Below, piece after piece: positions 33,049 through 42,247 of a DNA stretch of 64,000 nucleotides. Both the position numbers and the translations under genes were made by a program. The DNA is from CBDCVN01 sp965223045. GTDB lineage: Bacteria > Deinococcota > Deinococci > Deinococcales > Trueperaceae. Position 1 is the stretch's first letter; each line of letters opens with the position of its first letter. The DNA is taken from positions 2,914,001 to 2,978,000 of the forward strand of contig CBDCVN010000013.1 in assembly GCA_965223045.1 (NCBI GenBank). Direction: 5' to 3'. A model generated the notes under the pieces. That model had not been told where the DNA came from. It saw only the letters and a list, made by a program, of their open reading frames with translations, and searched no databases.

Positions 33049-35841
33049 ATGTCAAAACCCTACAATCAATTCAAAATTTTTCTACATTACTGGCTAGTAA
33101 TGCTAATCGTCTTTTGGGTTCTTGTCTCCTGTACAGGAGGAGATAATAAGAATCCTCCAAACCCTAAACCTTCCACTGGAGGACCCTCATTTGTTATCAA
33201 CAGTCCCAAAGATGGTAGTAGCATTGCTGGAACTATCTACTTTTCTGCTCAACCATTTGATGCTACTGAAGTAGCAAGTGTCAACTTCAAAGCAGGTAAC
33301 ACTGATCTTGGAACTGACACAACAGCAAGTGATGGCTTTAAAGTTTTTCTAGACTCTAAAGACTTTCCTGAAGGTACACTTAATTTAACTGCGGCGCTAA
33401 AGGGTAAAAACGGTAAAAGCTCTACTCAGAACATTTCTGTTACAAATAAACCATCACCTCCATCACAAGCAACAGTAACTAATGAAGGTGCAGCACTTGG
33501 TACAACTGAAGCTAGCGGGGCACTTAGTACACTCTCTATTCCCTCAGGTGCAACAGTAGGGAGTAATGTCAAGTTTGAAGCAAAAACGAAAGAGGAGGTA
33601 AAAGCCGCTACTGGTGTAGATTATGATGCTCTGGGGGTAACTTTCTTAGGAGCCCAAGAAATCAGTGCTAGTAAGCCTCTAGAGACACCTGTTGCAGTTA
33701 CTTCTGGTGGTTTTGGTCCGATGGTTCAACCAGACCAAGTAGTAGTGAATTACATGATTGCTCCAGATGCAGATGATGATGGTGTGGGTGAGTTGATGGT
33801 TATTAACACAGCCAGCGTTTCACCAAGTGGTGATGTTATTTCTGATCCTGTGCCACCAATTCAGCTTGGTGCAGCCAAAGTCACTACTAGTTCAGGAACA
33901 GATACCCTACGCACCCTGCAAGCTGGAACTATTAGTGGTCCACCTGGTACATTTATTGAAATTGAGGCACCCACAGGATTTAATCCCTTGTCCGTACTTG
34001 GGAATACTGCCACATTTGAGTCTTTGGTTGATGGCAAAATAATCGAATTGCCTACGCTGCTCAATGGTCACTTTGAAGACCAAAATGGTGTGCCTACAAT
34101 TGGTATTTATATTCCCGTTTTGCCTGCAGGTCCTGCAACCTTAACTTTGACAAGTGTCAGTTCAAATGAGATATCTTCACCTATTGATATTAACATAGAA
34201 ACTGCTCCAGACCTTATAAAAGGACCTGCAGTAATCATTGATGAAACTCTTGCTAAAATGGTAGCGGTCCTAGAGACAGAACCAGATGTAAAAGAAGCTG
34301 TCGATAATTTGAAAGATATGCGTGCAAGTTTTACAGAACTAAGTAACAGTTCTATGCCTGATGTAGAGAAGGCTTTAAAAGACATTGCTGTTTTCCTTTC
34401 AAACTCAAATATAGATGACATCCTTAACAAAATCTCCACAAGTAGTAACTTAAATACGTTGCAATGTTCTATTCCCTTATTACTAAATTATTCTTATTTG
34501 GCTCAGGCAGGTTATATGGCAATGGCTTTAGCAACGCTAATGGGAATAATTGCTCTTGCTCTTACTGGACCTTTGTTTCTCCTTACTGCTGCCATAACAG
34601 GTCTTGCCTTTGGGACTGGCTTTACACTCTTTGCTGGAGGTATAGCTGGTTCAGCTTTGGAGGTTTATCGATGTGTACCCCAACCCCCTCCCGGCTCAAC
34701 TTGCCTCCCTCCTTATAAATCGACTGATCTTGCACCATTTCTCCCACCGTCCACACCTGTTCCGTCTCCGGAGAGCATATTTACCCAACAAACCTCATCA
34801 TCTGGAATGACTGGTATGGGTTCAGCTTCCCCACAGGGTGGCGATGGGTGCGGGTCAGCAGTAGGAGGCAGCGGAGGCAGTACAGGTAATAGCCTGCAGG
34901 CACAGCAAACAGGTATAGATATCTTTACAGGTGATCTAACAGGAAGGTTTGTTGTCAAAGTCTTTTATGGTAATGGTAATTCTGTACCGTTTACAGGCAT
35001 AAGTGATTCTAGTGGTTACTTTTACATCCCTCTAATTCCTGCAGATCAACCCTATGAGGCTATTGCTATTGATCAACTTACAGGCGAAACTCGCTCATTT
35101 AAAGGTACTGGTCCACAAGTAGGATTCTCCACCTTTATGTCCTTTGATTTCTTAAATGATGAAGATAGTGGGGCTAACACAATTAGTTACAACACTAATA
35201 CAGAGAATAGCTTTGGTGATGTGGATCTCTATTTCTTTGAAGGTAAAGTTGGTGATTTAGTAAAAATCTCCATTTTTATTAAGGGAAGTTCTTCAGGAAG
35301 CGTACGTTATGAAATCGCTGATCCTAGTGGGCAAATCCTTGCATCAATTCTATCTTCTGGTGGGAATGTGAATATCCCTCTTCTTGAACCCCAGGCAGAT
35401 GGTTTCCATAGCCTTACTATATACAGCAATGAAGCGAGTGGTGATTATACCTTGGGCCTTGCCGAAATTGAAGCTCCTGTTACGATAAACGCAGGCACAT
35501 CAGTCATGGGTAACATTGAAACATTTGGTGATAGGCAATACTATAAAATTAGTGGTAGTCAAGGTCAGACACTTAATGTATCACTTAGCCACGACGCTAC
35601 CTCTACTCTAAATGCAGAGCTTAACATACGCCGTCCAGCACAACCGGGGCGTAAATTTTATGAGGGTTCGATTTTTATACGTTTGGTAACAGATGATGCA
35701 AAGCGAAGCAGAACTGGTTCACGGGTCCTTACTGAAGATTATGATTTTATTGTTGAGGTGCTTCCGGGCGATAGGACTGCCACTGAACTGAACAAGCACT
35801 TAGGTTCCTACAGCATTGATTTGTCTCTTGATACACCTTAG
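33049..35841 (+). CDS. Giant surface lipoprotein, paralogue 2
   Basis: The 930 residues share the plan of the gene at 28148: lipobox VLVSC, linker GGDNKNPPNPKPSTGG, Ig-like opening, beta modules (SKPLETPVAVTSGGFGPMVQ), a hydrophobic central segment (about 480-535, MAMALATLMGIIALALTG), the GMTGMGS spacer, GRFVVKVFYGNG and two C-terminal beta domains. Bases from about 33204 to 33591 are identical to those of paralogue 3 at 60783-61170, synonymous positions included, while the rest differs, which indicates recent gene conversion. TAGGAGG at 33040-33046 is the ribosome binding site. It lacks its own operator array and probably belongs to the transcript starting before 31198. Confidence 0.75.
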   Translation: MSKPYNQFKIFLHYWLVMLIVFWVLVSCTGGDNKNPPNPKPSTGGPSFVINSPKDGSSIAGTIYFSAQPFDATEVASVNFKAGNTDLGTDTTASDGFKVFLDSKDFPEGTLNLTAALKGKNGKSSTQNISVTNKPSPPSQATVTNEGAALGTTEASGALSTLSIPSGATVGSNVKFEAKTKEEVKAATGVDYDALGVTFLGAQEISASKPLETPVAVTSGGFGPMVQPDQVVVNYMIAPDADDDGVGELMVINTASVSPSGDVISDPVPPIQLGAAKVTTSSGTDTLRTLQAGTISGPPGTFIEIEAPTGFNPLSVLGNTATFESLVDGKIIELPTLLNGHFEDQNGVPTIGIYIPVLPAGPATLTLTSVSSNEISSPIDINIETAPDLIKGPAVIIDETLAKMVAVLETEPDVKEAVDNLKDMRASFTELSNSSMPDVEKALKDIAVFLSNSNIDDILNKISTSSNLNTLQCSIPLLLNYSYLAQAGYMAMALATLMGIIALALTGPLFLLTAAITGLAFGTGFTLFAGGIAGSALEVYRCVPQPPPGSTCLPPYKSTDLAPFLPPSTPVPSPESIFTQQTSSSGMTGMGSASPQGGDGCGSAVGGSGGSTGNSLQAQQTGIDIFTGDLTGRFVVKVFYGNGNSVPFTGISDSSGYFYIPLIPADQPYEAIAIDQLTGETRSFKGTGPQVGFSTFMSFDFLNDEDSGANTISYNTNTENSFGDVDLYFFEGKVGDLVKISIFIKGSSSGSVRYEIADPSGQILASILSSGGNVNIPLLEPQADGFHSLTIYSNEASGDYTLGLAEIEAPVTINAGTSVMGNIETFGDRQYYKISGSQGQTLNVSLSHDATSTLNAELNIRRPAQPGRKFYEGSIFIRLVTDDAKRSRTGSRVLTEDYDFIVEVLPGDRTATELNKHLGSYSIDLSLDTP

Positions 35842-35955
35842 CCAGAATAAGCAGCAACATAGCAACAAACATAACAACAGTTTTTTGCGAAACCTGCTGT
35901 AGATACCTTATGAGGATAGGCGAGTATAAACTTGAAGAATCTCTAGAAGCCTATA

Positions 35956-37657
35956 TTCCGACCCCCCCCTTCAAAAATTAACAATTAAATTATCATTGTG
36001 GAATGGAGAAAAAGTACAAAACAAAAACAATAGAACACTTGGGTTTAGTAGCAGGAATGATAGATGAATTAAGAATAGTTGAGATAATAGATCAAGAGAT
36101 CAAACAAGACTTTGACCAACGTCAGGTAACAGTAGGTCAAGCAGTGAAGGCAATGATATTGAATGGATTAGGTTTTGCAAATAGAAGGTTGTACCTAGCA
36201 ACACACTTCTTTGAAAACAAGCCCACGGAACAACTAATAGGAAAAGGGGTAACAGCAAGCAAACTCAACGAAGACACTTTAGGCAAGGCTTTAGAGAAAC
36301 TATACAAGTATGGAGTGACAGAGCTGTATAGTTTGATATCAGGTCAAGCAGTCAAACACCTAGAGCTTAAACCAAAGGTAGGACACGAGGATACAACTAG
36401 TTTCCACACAGATGGGAATTACAATAGTAAGAGTGAAATAGGTACAGACACAAAAGTAGTGAAGATAACCAAAGGATACAGCCGAGATAACAGACCAGAA
36501 CTAAATCAAATAGGTCTAGAGTTGATAATTGAGAATGAAGCGAGTTTACCACTAGCAATGCTGCCCCTAAGTGGAAATGCCAATGATAAGATAGTGTTAA
36601 AGGAAACTATCGACAGGCACATAAAGCAATTAGAGACTGTTGGTATAAGTATATTGGTAAAAGACAGTGCAGGATACACTAAAGACAGTTTAGAGGCACA
36701 CCAAGAAGTAGGTTTAAAATGGATAATGCGAGTACCAGCAATATTGAAGGAGGTAAAAGAACAAGTAGCGCAAGTAAATATAAGCAAGATGAAATCATTG
36801 GTTAAGGGATACAAGTACAGCAGTGTACTTAGTGAGTATGGGGGTGTAGAACAAAGATGGTTGATAATATACTCAGAAGTGTCAAAGAAAAGTAGAGACA
36901 AGAGAGCAGAGAGGGAGTTGCTAAAGACTAGTCAAGGGGAAGAAAAAGCATTCAAGAAGTTAAGTAAACAAAGTTTTCATTGTGAGGCAGATGCAAAAGT
37001 AGCAATGGATGATTTTGAAAATAGCCTGAAGGTACTGAACATTTACAATAGTAAGATCATAGAGAAAGAACACTATGAAAAAGCAGGACGTCCTGCTAAA
37101 GACGCTCAACCAACAGGATACACATATCACATAAGTGGAGAAGTAGTTGCTGATGTAAGTGCAGGGAACAAAGTTAAGAAGGAAAGGGCAGTATTTATTT
37201 TAGCCACGAATGAGCTGGACCATGATACTTTGAGAGATGCGGAAATTTTGAGCACCTATAAAGGACAGGTAAAGGTTGAAAGAGGTTTCAGATTTCTCAA
37301 GGATCCCATGTTTTTAGCATCAACGTTGTATCTGAAGAAAGAAGAAAGGATAATGGCTCTGCTGATGGTGATGACTTGCTGCTTATTGGTTTACTCAGCT
37401 TTGGAACACCGAATTAGATTAGTTCTTTCTACACATGATCAAAGTGTGCCCAACCAGAAAGGCAAGCCTACTTATAAACCTACTGCCAAATGGGTATTTG
37501 AGCTTTTTGTAGATGTACATCTTTTGTTTATCACCACTGACAATGATGTAGAGGTATTAACCATGAATCTTAAAAGTGAACTAAAATCCCTACTGGCTTT
37601 GCTTGGTCCTAATTATCCTCGGATTTATTTCAAAAATTCTTAAAAGGGGGGTCGGAA
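35956..37657 (+). mobile_element. IS1634-like insertion sequence, about 1.7 kb
   Basis: TTCCGACCCCCC at 35956 is matched by its inverse GGGGGGTCGGAA ending at 37657. The left end has eight C and the right six G, so the ends differ in run length. One transposase gene fills the interior. I see no clear target duplication. It separates paralogue 2 from the promoter of the regulator at 37849. Confidence 0.75.
36003..37643 (+). CDS. IS1634-family transposase
   Basis: The 546 residues begin KTIEHLGLVAGMIDELRIVE followed by VTVGQAVKAMILNGLGFANR, the N-terminal (DUF4277) signature of IS1634 transposases. The DDE core has Asp in KVGHEDTTSFHTDG, Asp in SILVKDSAGYTKDSLEAHQE and Glu in YKGQVKVERGFRFLKDPMFL. 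No frame lesion is seen, so it is probably functional. Confidence 0.88.
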   Translation: MEKKYKTKTIEHLGLVAGMIDELRIVEIIDQEIKQDFDQRQVTVGQAVKAMILNGLGFANRRLYLATHFFENKPTEQLIGKGVTASKLNEDTLGKALEKLYKYGVTELYSLISGQAVKHLELKPKVGHEDTTSFHTDGNYNSKSEIGTDTKVVKITKGYSRDNRPELNQIGLELIIENEASLPLAMLPLSGNANDKIVLKETIDRHIKQLETVGISILVKDSAGYTKDSLEAHQEVGLKWIMRVPAILKEVKEQVAQVNISKMKSLVKGYKYSSVLSEYGGVEQRWLIIYSEVSKKSRDKRAERELLKTSQGEEKAFKKLSKQSFHCEADAKVAMDDFENSLKVLNIYNSKIIEKEHYEKAGRPAKDAQPTGYTYHISGEVVADVSAGNKVKKERAVFILATNELDHDTLRDAEILSTYKGQVKVERGFRFLKDPMFLASTLYLKKEERIMALLMVMTCCLLVYSALEHRIRLVLSTHDQSVPNQKGKPTYKPTAKWVFELFVDVHLLFITTDNDVEVLTMNLKSELKSLLALLGPNYPRIYFKNS

Positions 37658-38056
37658 AGTCGGAGAAGCGTAATGCACCTGAGATTCTTCAGCCTTCCCT
37701 AGGTTGTCCTAGAACTATAGTGAAGGAAGCGCAGCAAAAGGCTAAGGATAATATTCCTCACGTTTATGAGGCAAGAATTTATCTAGCATTGATAGATCCC
37801 GTTAGTTAGGGGTTATCAAATAGCCACATTTATATAATAAAATAGCCTATGGATTTTCGCCTAAAGCTGTTAGGTGTCCCAAAAGTAGACCTAAAGAGTA
37901 GGACCTCTGATCTCCCTCTAGATAAGCCTACTTCACTTCTCTATTACTTGGCACAAAGAGGTGATTGGGTAAACCGCAGTGAGCTAGCTTTTTTGTACCG
38001 CCCAGATTCCCCTCAGAAAATAGCACTTAGTAATATAAGGTTATACATCCACCGAG

Positions 38057-39185
38057 CTAACTACGGGGACAAAACATGGAGGCAAAAACTGAAAGAGTAT
38101 TTAGCCTCGCCCAGAACAGCAACAATAACACTTTGAAGAAATTCAAAACCACGTCTAAATATGCTTTTAGGAGCATAACCATGCTTCTTAAGTTTCAGAG
38201 GCCTTTGCTCATGAAGCCATATGCCCAATAAGTATGCCCAAGTAAATGCTAATGTTAGTAGAGCTAGCAATGTGTCCAAACGTGATGTGATGCTCACATG
38301 TGTATCCTCAAGATTGAAACCCCTCCTTTTTAAAGCCCCAAACAACGTTTCTATTCCCCACCTCTTAGCATATCTCTCTAAAGCCTTTTTAACCTTTGAT
38401 GTAGTGGCAACTACCACTAGCTCTCCATCAGGAGCTCTGGTAACTGCTATGTATAAGCGATTGCCAAGTACTCTACAACGCTTTGAATGTACATACACCT
38501 CACCCTCCTTGAGATGCTTGTATCTTTCACTAGCTGGTCTATTCCTTCCCTTGCAACCTATTAAAGTGTTATTCCTAAGGCGCATAACAAAACTGATTCG
38601 TCTTTCTTTAAGCCCTTCAAACCAGTCTTTTCCAGTGAACTCACGATCAGCCACCAGTGCTTCAATATCTTCATGACCTAATATTTCTAGCAATCTATCA
38701 ATGAGTGCTAGACGCTCTGTGGTGTTACTGTTACCGGCATGTGGTAAAACTGTCCACAGCAAAGGGAAAGCCATGCCTTTATATACAACTCCTAACATCA
38801 GAATGTTGATGTCTATGCTGCCCAGTTTCCAGTTAGTCCGATCTAAACTGAGTAAGTAAGGTCCTTTAGGTAACCAAGTTAGCACACATTTAGCTAACCA
38901 CTCTCCTTCAATTTCTACTTCTGAGAAGAAGCGTTTGATACGTTTTTCGTTTGATGCAATCTCTACTGCACCGTTGAGCACACTTGCTACTCTTGATAGA
39001 CTTACTGTTCTAACTGCCATCATCGCCATTATGAAACGAGACATGAAGTTTAGTCTTGCTCCATGTAGTTTTATATTTGCTTCTTTTAGTTTGTCCTTTA
39101 GTTGATCTGCCTTTGCTTTTTCCATTTCAGCTCAGCATATTTCTATGCTGAATCTTCTTCTCTTAACTTTTGTCCCGGTAGTTAG
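38057..39185 (-). mobile_element. IS4-like insertion sequence, 1129 bp, with 9-bp target duplication
   Basis: Inverted ends CTAACTACGGGGACAAAA (from 38057) and TTTTGTCCCGGTAGTTAG (to 39185) differ at one position. The target TCCACCGAG is duplicated exactly (38048-38056 and 39186-39194). Its single gene is on the minus strand. It sits inside the regulator gene at 37849. Confidence 0.92.
38061..39125 (-). CDS. IS4-family transposase
   Basis: The 354 residues show the IS4-type DDE pattern: Asp in LLSLDRTNWKLG (about 93), Asp in EALVADREFTGKDWF (about 160), and the Y(2)R(3)E(6)K-like block RYAKRWGIETLFGALKRRGF with the catalytic Glu (about 257). The N-terminus is helical (ARLNFMSRFIMAMMAVRTVS). 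The frame is intact. Confidence 0.88.
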   Translation of the reverse strand: MEKAKADQLKDKLKEANIKLHGARLNFMSRFIMAMMAVRTVSLSRVASVLNGAVEIASNEKRIKRFFSEVEIEGEWLAKCVLTWLPKGPYLLSLDRTNWKLGSIDINILMLGVVYKGMAFPLLWTVLPHAGNSNTTERLALIDRLLEILGHEDIEALVADREFTGKDWFEGLKERRISFVMRLRNNTLIGCKGRNRPASERYKHLKEGEVYVHSKRCRVLGNRLYIAVTRAPDGELVVVATTSKVKKALERYAKRWGIETLFGALKRRGFNLEDTHVSITSRLDTLLALLTLAFTWAYLLGIWLHEQRPLKLKKHGYAPKSIFRRGFEFLQSVIVAVLGEAKYSFSFCLHVLSP

Positions 39186-42182
39186 TCCACCGAGTTAAAA
39201 AATACCCTTGGACTGATCCTCTTGAAGTTGAAAAGCTTCGCTTAAGATACCAAATTAAAACTGATGTACAAGACTTTAATAAAGCCATAGAAGAAAAAGA
39301 TTGGACCAAAGCCATTGAGCTTTACCGTGGACCTTTTCTACAAGGTATAAATTTGCAAGAAACCTTTGCTTATGAATCTTGGCTCGAGCTAGAAAGACAA
39401 GATTTAAGCGAGAAATGGCGTTTGGCTACACTAAAACAAGTCAAAATACTTGAAGACAAGCAAGACTATACTCTTGCTAAGAAATTAATTGAGTCATTCC
39501 TAAAAACTGATTTTCTTGATGAAGAGGCATTACAAAGCTATCTAAATATTCTGATTGCAATGGGTAAGCATAAACAGGCTTTCGAGGCCTACAAGGCTTT
39601 TCAGAAAGATCTAAAACATGAACTTGATGTTGAGCCATTAGAAGCAACTCGAGCATTGATAGATAACATTGAGTGTAGTGGACCTATACAGTTAGCGTCA
39701 AAACCTAACCTACACCTACACAATTTGCCTGTTCAAACTACACGCTTTGTAGGACGTAAACAGGAACTTAAGCAACTTACTGAATACTTAGCTAATCCTG
39801 ATTGTCATTTGCTTACAATAGTTGGTTTTGGTGGTGTTGGTAAGACACGTTTGGCACTAGCAGTAGCTGAGCAAGGGTTAAAATCTTTTTCTGATGGTGT
39901 TTGGTTAATTTCTTTGGCAGGGCTTAGTTCAGCAGACTTATTGGTTTCAAGTATTGCTGGCGGTGTAGGCCTTGCTCTTTTAGGCTCAAGTGAACCAAAG
40001 AAACAACTTATTGAATTTTTGCAAAATAAAGAATGCTTGCTTGTATTAGATAACTTTGAGCATTTAATTGAAGGTGTAGATTTACTACAAGAATTACTGG
40101 GCAGAGCACCAAAACTAAAAATCTTAGCTACTTCAAGAGTTGTGCTCGAGCTAAAAGGCGAGTGGATTTTTGACCTTGATGGACTTTCATATCCTCCTGA
40201 AAACACTAAGGAACCCTTAGAAAGATTTGATGCAGTAAAGTGTTTTACCCAATATGCAAAGCAATTCTCAAAGACATTTGAAGTAAGTGAAGATAACCTT
40301 GAGGCTATTGCTAGACTCTGCCGTAAGGTGGAGGGGTTGCCTTTAGCGCTAGAACTAGCTGCCACTTGGATTCGTGGTTTGAGCGTACTGGAAATGCTTA
40401 GTAGGCTTAATGAAAGCTTTGATTTATTATCGAGCAAATTATATGATTTGCCCAAAAGGCATCATAGCTTACGCACAGTTTTTGATTACTCTTGGCAATT
40501 ACTTACAGAGGAAGAGCAAAAAGTACTAACAAAGCTCTCAGTGTTTCAAGGGGGGTTTAGCTTAGAGGCTGCTGAAGAGGTTGCTAAAACACACTTAGCT
40601 TTGTTACTTAGTTTGATAAACCGTTCACTTATAAAACGTGGTCAAGAGAATCGCTATTCTATGCATGAGCTTATTAGGCAATTTGCTACAGAGAAAGCAG
40701 AAAAAAAGGTTAAGGTACAAACAAAAGATTTACACAGTTTCTACTACCTTAATTTGCTCAATAGTCTAGTACAACAAGATAAATCATCACCTACTCTTCT
40801 GATGCCAGATTTGGATAATCTTCGTAATGCTTGGCAATGGTCTGCTGAACAGCAAAATGTAGAAGTGCTTAGTACAAGTGTAGAGCCAATGAGAATTTTT
40901 TATGAGGCAAATGGTCAATTTCACGAAGGTATTGAACTGTTTGGCAAAGTGGTTCAGCACGTACCAACAAAGCAATCTAAGCAAAAAGCATTGGTAGGGA
41001 ATGTTCTTATTTCTCGAGCTTGCTTACAAAATTGGCTTGGGCTTTATGAGCAAGCCAGTGAAGAAACAAAGCGTGGTTTAGCGCTTGTTGAATCATTAGA
41101 TGAAAACACCACTCTTGTTTTAGGGCTACACACATTGGGACACATTGCTTTTCGTACAGGCAAGTTTGCCTCAGGTAAACCTCCTTTGGAAAAGGCCCTC
41201 TTGCTAGCAAGAAAGAATAGCAATCCCTTATATACTATGAAAATTCTAGCAACATTGGGGCTTGTTTATACTTGGCTGGATCAATTTCCTGAAGCTAATA
41301 CAGTCTTAGAAGAGGCCTTTAACTTAAGCCAGCAACTTAACCAGAATGACGTAGTTTTTGAAAGCTTAATAGCCCTAGCTATTTTAGATATTATGAGTGG
41401 TTCTTATGAATCAGCTTGTACACGTTTAGAAAAAGGATTAGAAATCACTCATTTACAAGGCTTCCACACTTATAAAAGTCATCTACTTTATAATCTTGGT
41501 CGAGCGCTTGCTGGGCTAAAAAAATATGAAGAAGCAAAAGCCTGTTGCAAGCAGGCACTAGCTATTGGAAAAGAAACCAAAGACCCACTTGCCCAGATGT
41601 GGCCATGGGTGTTTCAAGGTAGTATAGCAACTGCTGAAGGTGATTTTAAATCTGCTGAGGAGTACTTTGCTCGAGGGTTTAATATAGCTTGGCAAGCAAA
41701 TCAAACTGATTTTTTATTGCCTTCCCTAGTCTATCTAGCTGAATTACGCTTAGAGGAAGGTAAAACATCTGAGGCAGCCGAGCTTTTAGGTTTAGCTCTT
41801 CAAAGCGCTCCAGCAATTCCCTTAGTAAAGAGATGGGTTCAACCTGCTTTGAGTAAACTTCAACAGCAACTTCCTCCTGATGTGCTAGAAGATGCCTTGA
41901 AACGCGGTCAAATGCTTTCGCTCGAGACTCTGATGAATGACCTTTTTCAAGAACTTTCTACCTAAACACTCTCATTCCCAAACATTGTTGCTATGTTCCT
42001 AGCAAGATTAATTTAACAACTTCTACAAAGCCATTCTTAGGCCTATAAAAGATGAGGTGAAACCTTAAAGTTGCTCACAAGAGTTTAACAAGAGATAACT
42101 TTACTCAGTATCTTTAAGCTGCTGTCTTGAATTGCCAGTCAGGTCGTGGTGTGTCAAAGCAATCTTCAACTTTAAACTACAG

Positions 42183-42209
42183 AAGGGACTCGAGCGAACT
42201 CGAGCCCTT
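42183..42209. terminator. Hairpin terminator with CTCGAG stem between convergent genes
   Basis: AAGGGACTCGAG (42183-42194), loop CGAA and CTCGAGCCCTT (42199-42209) form a strong stem with one unpaired base. It lies between the convergent regulator ending at 41965 and the astacin gene ending at 42248, and could stop both transcripts. The stem is made from two copies of the over-represented hexamer CTCGAG. No long T-run follows. Confidence 0.5.
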
Positions 42210-42247
42210 AAATCTCTACGTTTTATTCAGGCCACTCTTTTGAGGGC

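Larger units (their letters stand above)
37849..41965 (+). pseudogene. SARP/BTAD - NB-ARC - TPR regulator interrupted by an IS4-like element
   Basis: The left part 37849-38056 encodes the winged helix (MDFRLKLLGVPKVDLKSRTS to YIHR). The frame resumes at 39195 (VKKYPWTDPLEVEK) and runs to 41965. Removing 38057-39194 gives one continuous 992-residue frame close to the regulator at 24939, with Walker A GFGGVGKTRLA, LLVLDNFEHL, LATSRVV and GLPLALELAA intact. As it stands, the largest surviving frame (start about 39353) lacks the DNA-binding domain. The upstream 100 bases keep the leaderless promoter. This looks like a recently inactivated regulator. Confidence 0.85.

Noticed and set aside
37658..37809. 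Small ORF between the IS1634-like element and the regulator
   Set aside because: It starts inside the IS transposase gene in another frame and ends within the conserved regulator promoter block; no independent support.
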